A stretch of DNA of 64,000 nt from an uncultured Prevotella sp. (GTDB lineage: Bacteria > Bacteroidota > Bacteroidia > Bacteroidales > Bacteroidaceae). A program made the position numbers and the translations under genes. The notes below the pieces were generated by a model. It was given only the letters and a program-made list of their open reading frames with translations, was not told the DNA's origin and did not search any database. Positions 58,218 through 64,000 of the stretch are shown one piece after another (position 1 is the stretch's first letter; the number at the start of each line of letters is the position of its first letter). The stretch lies in contig CAMJDL010000005.1 in NCBI GenBank assembly GCA_946404405.1, positions 56,495 to 120,494 of the forward strand, read 5' to 3'.

Positions 58218-59765
58218 TTATATTCCTCTTTCTGCCCAATCGCCACGGTCAAGATTGCGATAGCCGATGGCTTCGGCAATATGGTAGGATTGTACTTTCT
58301 CGCTGCCTTCGAGGTCGGCAATGGTACGGGCGACCTTCAGGATGCGGCTGTAGGCGCGGGCTGAAAGCTTGAGGCGCTCCATAGCCATACGCAGCATGTC
58401 GAGTGAGGCAGCATCGGGTTCGGCAAACTCGTGGAGCATCTTTTCGGTCATCATCGCATTGCAGTGGATGCCTTTGTAGGGACGGAAGCGCTCTTCTTGT
58501 ATCTTACGTGCGGCAATGACCCGTTCACGAATCTTCTCGCTGGGTTCGCCTGGTTGCAACTGACTGAGCTGTGCAAAGGGCACGGCTTGTATCTCGCAAT
58601 GGATGTCGATACGGTCGAGTAGGGGACCGCTGATTTTGTTCATGTAGCGCTGTATCTGACCTGGTGTACAGGCACAGTGGTGCGTAGGGTCACCATAATA
58701 GCCGCATGGGCACGGGTTCATCGAGGCCACCAGCATGAACGAACACGGATATTCGACATTGTACTTGGCACGCGATATACTGATTTTGCGGTCTTCCAAG
58801 GGCTGTCGCAATACTTCGAGGACGCTTCGACTCAGCTCTGGCATCTCGTCTATGAATAAAACCCCGTTATGTGCCAGGCTGATTTCACCAGGTTGCGGAT
58901 TGTTGCCACCACCTACAAGGGCGACTTGCGATATCGTGTGATGCGGTGCCCGGAAGGGTCGCTGGCTGATGAGGCTGGTGTCGCGGCTTATCTTGCCTGC
59001 CACGCTGTGTATCTGTGTGGTCTCTAAACTCTCAGCCAACGAGAGTGGAGGCAGGATCGAGGGCAGACGCTTGGCCAACATGGACTTACCACTGCCCGGC
59101 GGACCTATCATAATCAGGTTGTGGCCACCGGCAGCAGCCACCTCTAAGGCACGCTTGACACTCTCTTGACCTTTGACGTCGGCAAAGTCCAGCTCGTAGT
59201 GGTTCTGCTGTTCGTAGAATTCACGACGTGTATCGATGACGGTTGGCTCGTAGCTGCTGTTGCCATTCAGGAAGTTGATGACATCCAGGAGTGTGTCCAT
59301 ACCGTAGACCTCCAGTTGGTTGACGACTGCCGCCTCGCGGATGTTCTGTTGGGGCACGATGAGGCCCTTGAACTTCTCGGCACGTGCACGGATGGCGATA
59401 GGCAGCGCGCCACGAATGGGTTGCAGACGTCCGTCAAGTCCCAGCTCACCCACCAGCATGTATTTTTCCAGCATTTCGTCCGTCACCTTGCCGTTGGCAG
59501 CCAGAATGCCAATGGCCAACGGCAGGTCGTAGCCCGAACCTTCCTTCTTGATGTCAGCAGGCGCCAGATTGACGGTGATGTCCATCGTGGGCATCTTGAA
59601 ACCATTGTTCGTCAGGGCGGCCTTGATACGGTCGTAGCTCTCCTTGACAGCGGTATCAGCCAGACCCGTCAGGTGGAACTGCACGCCACGCGACATGCTG
59701 ACCTCAACTGTTACCGTCGTGACTTCCAGTCCGTTGACTGCTGCGCAATATGTTTTTACTAACAT
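58218..59765 (-). CDS. YifB/ComM-family Mg-chelatase-like AAA ATPase
   Basis: A 515-residue ATPase. The N-terminal Lon-type S5 fold is seen in 'LPLAIGILAANGKVTDEML' and 'LVGELGLDGRLQPIRGALP'. The AAA domain has Walker A 'MIGPPGSGKSMLAKRLPSIL' near residue 220, Walker B 'GVLFIDEMPEL', and 'RPFRAPHHTISQVALVGGG', the hallmark of the family. The C-terminal Mg-chelatase-type domain contains 'CPCGYYGDPTHHCACT', a Cys-rich loop. ComM proteins act as branch-migration helicases in natural transformation. The length is normal. Minus-strand TAACTTTG (59793-59786) is the promoter. Confidence 0.92.
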   Translation of the reverse strand: MLVKTYCAAVNGLEVTTVTVEVSMSRGVQFHLTGLADTAVKESYDRIKAALTNNGFKMPTMDITVNLAPADIKKEGSGYDLPLAIGILAANGKVTDEMLEKYMLVGELGLDGRLQPIRGALPIAIRARAEKFKGLIVPQQNIREAAVVNQLEVYGMDTLLDVINFLNGNSSYEPTVIDTRREFYEQQNHYELDFADVKGQESVKRALEVAAAGGHNLIMIGPPGSGKSMLAKRLPSILPPLSLAESLETTQIHSVAGKISRDTSLISQRPFRAPHHTISQVALVGGGNNPQPGEISLAHNGVLFIDEMPELSRSVLEVLRQPLEDRKISISRAKYNVEYPCSFMLVASMNPCPCGYYGDPTHHCACTPGQIQRYMNKISGPLLDRIDIHCEIQAVPFAQLSQLQPGEPSEKIRERVIAARKIQEERFRPYKGIHCNAMMTEKMLHEFAEPDAASLDMLRMAMERLKLSARAYSRILKVARTIADLEGSEKVQSYHIAEAIGYRNLDRGDWAERGI

Positions 59766-59785
59766 CGTTCTCTGAATATTTCGTG

Positions 59786-59845
59786 CAAAGTTACGAAATA
59801 ATTCCTAATTCCTAATTCCTAATTCCTAATTTTTTATTACTTTTG
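59786..59845. promoter_or_regulatory. Divergent promoters of yifB-like and transporter genes
   Basis: Minus-strand TAACTTTG (59793-59786) and plus-strand TACTTTTG (59838-59845). Between them lie five AATTCCT units (59800-59830). Confidence 0.7.
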
Positions 59846-59854
59846 CACCGAATT

Positions 59855-60811
59855 ATGGACAAACTGCTAAGATTTCTGAAGGATTGGACGTTGCCTGTGG
59901 CTATTGCCGTAGGAACTGTGTGCTATCTGACGTTCTATTATGTTCCCCAACTGGATGCGTTGGGCGATGAATTGGGACCCGTGTTCGATGTCATCTTCCC
60001 ATTATTTGTCTTCCTGACGTTGTTTGTCACCTTCTGCAAGGTCGATTTTCACCAGATGCGCCCACACCGTTGGCATGTTGGCGTATTGGTGGCTCAACTG
60101 TTACTGGTGGCTGTGAATATCGGCATTATCTTTTGGGTAGAGGCTGACGTGGAACTAAAATTGTTATGGGAAGCCATACTGACATGTATCATCGGTCCTG
60201 CGGCATCGGCAGCACCAGTGGTGGTTGGCAAGCTGGGTGGTAATATCTCGACGATGACAACCTATGTGCTCATCTCGTCGCTGGCCTCGTCGCTGATGAT
60301 ACCTACGGTATTTCCTATCTTGGAGCAGACGGTGCATGTGGCTTTCATTGACGCGTTCCTTATTATATTAGAGAAGGTAAGCATAGTATTGCTATTGCCC
60401 TTGGTATTGGGTTGGCTGATGCAACATTACGCCAAGGGACTGTGTGCCAAGATTGCTGCTCAACCTAACCTGAGCTTTTATTTCTGGGCTATCTCGTTGA
60501 GTATCACGACGGGTATCACCGTAAAGAATATCGTGCACAGCAGTGCCTCGCTAGTCCTGTTGCTGATGATAGCGGCAGCCACCTTCCTGTTGTGTTTCGT
60601 ACAGTTTGGTATTGGTCGCGCCATTGGTCGCCATCTGGGCGAAGAAGTGAATGCCGGACAGGCGCTGTTCCAGAAGAATACGGCGCTGAGCATCTGGGTG
60701 GCGTATATGTACCTGAACCCCGTATCGTCGATTGGTGCAGGCTGTTACGTGTTGTGGCAGAATGTCATCAATTCGCTGGAACTGTGGCAGTACCGGAGAA
60801 GTGAGAAGTGA
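59855..60811 (+). CDS. BASS-like (bile acid:Na+ symporter superfamily) transporter
   Basis: A 318-residue membrane protein with about nine hydrophobic helices. I use the ATG at MDKLLRFL after the promoter, four codons inside the ORF-track frame. The pattern of two inverted helix sets with broken helices, and 'IIGPAASAAPVVVGKLGG' and 'LEEVNAGQALFQKNTALSIW'-like segments in equivalent positions, recall the bile-acid/Na+ symporter superfamily (the visible sequence in the second is GEEVNAGQALFQKNTAL). The substrate cannot be told. The C-terminus (RRSEK) is encoded by a GTGAGAA-type tandem repeat that continues past the stop codon. Confidence 0.65.
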   Translation: MDKLLRFLKDWTLPVAIAVGTVCYLTFYYVPQLDALGDELGPVFDVIFPLFVFLTLFVTFCKVDFHQMRPHRWHVGVLVAQLLLVAVNIGIIFWVEADVELKLLWEAILTCIIGPAASAAPVVVGKLGGNISTMTTYVLISSLASSLMIPTVFPILEQTVHVAFIDAFLIILEKVSIVLLLPLVLGWLMQHYAKGLCAKIAAQPNLSFYFWAISLSITTGITVKNIVHSSASLVLLLMIAAATFLLCFVQFGIGRAIGRHLGEEVNAGQALFQKNTALSIWVAYMYLNPVSSIGAGCYVLWQNVINSLELWQYRRSEK

Positions 60812-60829
60812 GAAGTGATGAGTGATAAG

Positions 60830-62617
60830 TTAGAGGGGACGTGTGGCCTCTCGCAGCCATAGTCGCTCTTCATCGTTCAGATGGGGAGCGATTTTTTCGT
60901 AGACTTCGGCGTGATAGGCATTCAGCCAGTCCTTTTCTTCTTGTGTTAACAGTTCAGGCAGGAGAGGTGTAGTGTTGATGGGACAGAGCGTCAGCGTCTC
61001 GAATTCTAAGAACTTACCACATTCTGTTTCCTCAGCATCTTTTACTAACAACACGTTCTCCGTTCGCACGCCAAAGCGTCCTTTGAGGTAGATGCCGGGC
61101 TCGTCGGTAACGGTCATACCTTTGCGTAGCGGGGTGGGTTTCCACTCCATACGTATCTGGTGAGGACCTTCATGAACGTTCAGGTAAGCGCCCACACCAT
61201 GTCCCGTACCGTGCAGATAATTGAGACCGGCTTGCCATAATGGTGCGCGGGCAATGGCGTCGAGCTGTGTACCACTGGCACCATCGGGGAAATGGAGCAG
61301 TTGCAGGTCGATGTGTCCTTTTAGCACCAGCGTATATACCTTGCGCTGTTCGTCGGTCAACGGGCCCAAGGCAATGGTACGTGTGATGTCCGTCGTACCG
61401 TCTTGGTATTGTGCACCACTGTCAACCAGCAGCAAGCCACGAGGCTCTAACGGCTTGTCGGTTTCGGGTGTCGCCTCGTAGTGTACGATGGCCCCGTGTT
61501 CCTCGTAGCCGGCAATGGTGTCGAACGATAGTCCGCGATACAAAGGCTGCTCGCTGCGCAGTTGTTCCAACTTGTCGCTTACGCTGATTTCCGTCTGTCC
61601 ACCAGCTTCTACGGCAGGTTTCAACCAGTAGAGCCATTTGACCAGTGCGATGCCGTCCTTCAGCATCGCACTGCGCATTCCCTGCTGTTCGGCCTCGTTC
61701 TTTACGGCTTTCATGACGGGTACGGGCGACGGCTTGCGGATAATTTCGTTGGCCTTCACCTGGCGCGCCAATGACTCGTTGACTTCATCAGGGTCAATCA
61801 GGATATTCCATTCACCCCACTTCTGCAGGGCTTCGCCGGCAGCTTCGTAAGGCTTGATGGTGATATGCTGTTCGTCCAGATAGCGTTTGACATCAGCAGT
61901 GAGCTTCCGTTCGTCGACAAACAACGTTGCCTGTTGACTGCCAATCAGCAGATGACTGATGAAGACAGGACAGCAGTGCACGTCGCTGCCTCGCAGGTTC
62001 AGTGTCCATGCAATATCGTCGAGCTGACTCATCAGCATACCGTCGGCATGTACCTCACGTAAGGCCTTGCGGATACGTGTGAGCTTTTCTTCCGTCGTCT
62101 CGCCAGCCAGTTTGATGGGTTGCAACATGATAGGGTCCAACGGCATCGATGGACGGTCTTTCCAGATGCGCTGCAATACGTCGAAGTTGGTGCGAAGCGT
62201 CAGACCACCCTGTTGGCGCAGCTCGTCTTTCAGTTCGCTGATAGCCGCTGCTGTATGTGTGGTACCATCGACGCCCACCTCCTTACTGTCCATATCGGCC
62301 AGTTCCTTGCCTAACCATTCGGTAATGGTGGGTGTGCCGTCTATCTTCAGTTTCATCAACTGGTATTCGGTTCCCTTCAGCTGTTCCTCAGCGGCAATGA
62401 AATAGCGCGAGTCAGTCCATAGTGCTGCACTCGTGAGTGTGACGACAGCAGTGCCTGCTGAACCGTTGAAACCACTGATCCACTCACGGCCTTTCCATCG
62501 GTCGGCGGTATATTCACTATTATGAGGGTCACTACTGTTAAAGATGTATGCGCCTAAGTGTTCGTGACGCAGCTCCTCACGTAATTGTTCCAATCTCTTT
62601 GCAATCATATCACTCAT
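60830..62617 (-). CDS. Aminopeptidase P family (Xaa-Pro aminopeptidase)
   Basis: A 595-residue cytosolic metallopeptidase of the long, three-domain form that removes N-terminal residues before proline. The two N-terminal creatinase-like domains include 'GWNFLS...'-type positions here read as 'IFNSSDPHNSEYTADRWKG' and 'GFNGSAGTAVVT'. The pita-bread domain carries metal ligands in 'LLVDSGAQYQDGTTDITRT', 'HGTGHGVGAYLNVHEGPHQI', 'VTDEPGIYL' and 'FGVRTENVLLV'. I use the ATG that overlaps the metallophosphoesterase stop by one base (TGATG) and not the GTG upstream, so the two are probably coupled. Confidence 0.93.
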   Translation of the reverse strand: MSDMIAKRLEQLREELRHEHLGAYIFNSSDPHNSEYTADRWKGREWISGFNGSAGTAVVTLTSAALWTDSRYFIAAEEQLKGTEYQLMKLKIDGTPTITEWLGKELADMDSKEVGVDGTTHTAAAISELKDELRQQGGLTLRTNFDVLQRIWKDRPSMPLDPIMLQPIKLAGETTEEKLTRIRKALREVHADGMLMSQLDDIAWTLNLRGSDVHCCPVFISHLLIGSQQATLFVDERKLTADVKRYLDEQHITIKPYEAAGEALQKWGEWNILIDPDEVNESLARQVKANEIIRKPSPVPVMKAVKNEAEQQGMRSAMLKDGIALVKWLYWLKPAVEAGGQTEISVSDKLEQLRSEQPLYRGLSFDTIAGYEEHGAIVHYEATPETDKPLEPRGLLLVDSGAQYQDGTTDITRTIALGPLTDEQRKVYTLVLKGHIDLQLLHFPDGASGTQLDAIARAPLWQAGLNYLHGTGHGVGAYLNVHEGPHQIRMEWKPTPLRKGMTVTDEPGIYLKGRFGVRTENVLLVKDAEETECGKFLEFETLTLCPINTTPLLPELLTQEEKDWLNAYHAEVYEKIAPHLNDEERLWLREATRPL

Positions 62618-63729
62618 CACTTTTCACTTTTCACTAGCGTAGCGCATATATACTCAGAGCGTGTACCGATACGGAATTTGCCGCCCCAGATGCCCAGACC
62701 ACTGCTGACGTAATAACGGGTGTTGCCACGCTGATGGGGTCCAAAGGCGCATTCGTAGATACTCTCCGTAATCCAAGAGATGGGCCAAACCTGTCCGTGA
62801 TGGGTATGACCACTGAACTGGAAGTCGACATGATGACGCTCAGCCTGTTCAAGGTTATAGGGCTGATGGTCCAATAAAATGAGAAATGAGGAATGAGAAA
62901 TGAGCGATTCATTCTCTTTCATGATTCTCCCCAATGACTTGCGGTGCATGTTGGTACGGTCGTCACGCCCAATGATACACAGGTCACCCACAACGGCAGC
63001 TGAGTCCTGCAACAGATGGATACCGGCATCACGATAGAACTGTTGGGCATCAGGTTCACCGCTATAGTATTCATGATTGCCCAAGCAGGCATAGATGGGG
63101 GCCGCCAGACGTCGGAATTCCTCTGCCATACGTTCCTCTTTTAGTGGACGCATGCTCATATCGATGATGTCGCCAGCAACCAATACCAAATCGGGTTTCT
63201 CGGCATTAATCATGTCCACCCAGCGATGAAGTTCCTTGCGTGGGTTGTGATAGCCGATGTGCAGGTCGCTAATCATCACCAGTTTCATGGGGCGTGCCAA
63301 TGGCTTGTTGGTGGTCAGCGTCAACTCCTGACGATACTTATGCTGGTAGTGCAGGTTGCCGTAGACAAAGATAGCGACCATCACAACGGTGATACCCAAG
63401 ACCGTCCACCAATTATTATATAATAAGGTACGCGGAACGAGATGGACCAATCGTCCCAGATCGAGTATCAGGAAGAGTATGACCAGATAGAGCATGACGA
63501 AGACGCTCGATGTGCCTATCTCATATAAAGCGGTGCCAACAGGTAACGATGCCCTGTCGTACAACCCTCGCATGCCAAACATCATGGTCAGGAACGAACC
63601 GACCAACAGTATGATGGCTAATAGTTTCCACCACCAGGCGCAAGGCAACAGGCACCACACGTGCCAAGCAATATAGCTGATGCCCAATAGGGGTAAAATC
63701 ATGAATATGACCATCCACATAGTCTTCAT
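62617..63729 (-). CDS. Membrane metallophosphoesterase (YkuE-like)
   Basis: A 370-residue protein. The first 140 residues hold four hydrophobic helices. The catalytic domain then shows all calcineurin-like motifs: 'VMISDLHIGYH', 'LVLVAGDIIDM', 'ACLGNHEYYSG' and 'FQFSGHTHHGQVWP'. Such proteins hydrolyse phosphodiesters or phosphomonoesters, and some YkuE-like enzymes act on lipid or nucleotide substrates at the membrane. The loop ESLISHSSFLILLD is encoded by an AAATGAG-type repeat identical over 27 bases to intergenic DNA at 11161. The last residues (LVKSEK) are also repeat-derived. TATCTTTG at 63776-63769 is the likely -7 element. Confidence 0.9.
   Translation of the reverse strand: MKTMWMVIFMILPLLGISYIAWHVWCLLPCAWWWKLLAIILLVGSFLTMMFGMRGLYDRASLPVGTALYEIGTSSVFVMLYLVILFLILDLGRLVHLVPRTLLYNNWWTVLGITVVMVAIFVYGNLHYQHKYRQELTLTTNKPLARPMKLVMISDLHIGYHNPRKELHRWVDMINAEKPDLVLVAGDIIDMSMRPLKEERMAEEFRRLAAPIYACLGNHEYYSGEPDAQQFYRDAGIHLLQDSAAVVGDLCIIGRDDRTNMHRKSLGRIMKENESLISHSSFLILLDHQPYNLEQAERHHVDFQFSGHTHHGQVWPISWITESIYECAFGPHQRGNTRYYVSSGLGIWGGKFRIGTRSEYICATLVKSEK
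62878..62904. repeat. In-frame AAATGAG block identical to intergenic 11161-11187
   Basis: A 27-bp stretch inside the metallophosphoesterase gene matches 11161-11187 base for base. Confidence 0.9.
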
Positions 63730-63768
63730 TTGTTATATAGAATTCTGCATATTTATTGAATAACACTG

Positions 63769-63776
63769 CAAAGATA
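63769..63776 (-). promoter_or_regulatory. -7 element of metallophosphoesterase-aminopeptidase pair
   Basis: Minus-strand TATCTTTG about 40 bp before the ATG at 63729. No convincing TTTG lies at the expected distance. Confidence 0.5.
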
Positions 63777-63805
63777 CATATTTTCTCAAAAAAAAGACAG
63801 AAAAA

Positions 63806-63837
63806 TTTGGCAGAAAGAAAGAAAAAGTGTAATTTTG
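63806..63837 (+). promoter_or_regulatory. Promoter of the tryptophan attenuator transcript
   Basis: TTTG (63806-63809), a 20-bp spacer and TAATTTTG (63830-63837). It drives the leader peptide gene and the operon beyond the window edge. Confidence 0.8.
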
Positions 63838-63868
63838 CCGACAGAAAGTAATAAAAAACGTATTTAGT

Positions 63869-63925
63869 ATGACAAAAACTGCAAACTTTTGGTGGTGGCG
63901 CAACTCAAGATTCGGACAATCGTGA
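63869..63925 (+). CDS. Tryptophan operon leader peptide
   Basis: An 18-codon reading frame absent from the ORF track: MTKTANFWWWRNSRFGQS. Three consecutive Trp codons (TGGTGGTGG) are the sign of a ribosome-stalling leader peptide. It starts about 30 bases after the -7 element and is followed by alternative hairpins and a terminator hairpin. When charged tRNA-Trp is scarce, a ribosome would stall at the Trp codons and change the folding of the mRNA. The operon controlled lies outside the window and is presumably trp biosynthesis or Trp transport. Confidence 0.85.
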   Translation: MTKTANFWWWRNSRFGQS

Positions 63926-63941
63926 GAAGATAGCCACGTAC

Positions 63942-64000
63942 CTATAGTTTGTCATAGGAGAGATACTGAGAGGCCTGTCGTTCTTGCGACGGGCCTCTCA
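63942..64000 (+). terminator. Attenuator hairpins ending in an intrinsic terminator
   Basis: CCTAT and ATAGG (about 63942-63958) form a small hairpin. TGAGAGGCCTGTCG (63967-63980) then pairs with CGACGGGCCTCTCA (63987-64000) over 14 bp with one G-T pair and a TTCTTG loop. The expected T-run would begin just past the window end. Confidence 0.8.

Overview
The window comes from a member of the Bacteroidota, most likely a Prevotella-like member of the Bacteroidales. The evidence is the -33/-7 promoters of this phylum (TTTG, about 20 bp, TAnnTTTG), the porP-K-L-M-N type IX secretion genes, a carbohydrate-active enzyme cluster, a sigma-54 gene in a house-keeping operon, and a tiny 'smalltalk' gene between an HU-like protein and an amidase. 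No rRNA, tRNA, integrase, transposase or CRISPR array was seen.

Layout. (1) 1-6.4 kb: the 3' end of an AAA ATPase gene, then a two-gene restriction-modification operon on the minus strand (Eco57I-like adenine methylase, then a helicase with a GIY-YIG-like N-terminus). Its leader is about 365 nt and carries nested inverted repeats. (2) 6.4-13 kb: an accessory cassette with a hypothetical gene, a candidate small RNA, an orphan nuclease-like gene, a RepA-like ATPase, a toprim-like (DUF6371) protein, a helix-turn-helix protein, HU, smalltalk, amidase and a second AAA ATPase. (3) 13-24.4 kb: secreted polysaccharide-degrading enzymes on the minus strand (GH2, GH115, PL4), two unknown exported proteins and an SGNH-hydrolase remnant. 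(4) 24.5-30 kb: ispG, purE, a PAP2-like membrane protein, rpoN, a conserved hypothetical and a lipoprotein, all minus strand. (5) 30-34.4 kb: two tandem histidine-type phosphatases (the first with a degraded active site), sufE and a U32 peptidase. (6) 34.4-41.4 kb: porP, porK, porL, porM, porN and an outer-membrane barrel. (7) 41.5-63.7 kb: purine permease, TPR histidine kinase, priA, FadL-like protein, HD phosphodiesterase, gltX, waaA, subtilase, AsmA-like protein, comM/yifB, BASS-like transporter, aminopeptidase P and a metallophosphoesterase. (8) The last 200 bases hold a tryptophan-type transcription attenuator: promoter, an 18-residue leader peptide with three consecutive Trp codons, and a terminator hairpin at the window edge.

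How parts fit. The Por genes supply the secretion machine that the subtilase, and perhaps the PL4 and a neighbouring secreted protein, may use. The GH2/GH115/PL4 set points to pectin (rhamnogalacturonan-I), arabinogalactan or glucuronoxylan breakdown, but no SusC/SusD pair lies in the window. The HU-smalltalk-amidase cassette is a recurrent Bacteroidales unit of unknown function.

The most striking unexplained structure is a set of imperfect 7-10 bp tandem repeats in most intergenic gaps. The same repeat families also lie in frame inside at least twelve coding sequences, including signal peptides, surface loops and C-termini. One 27-bp block is identical between an intergenic gap and the inside of a gene 51 kb away.
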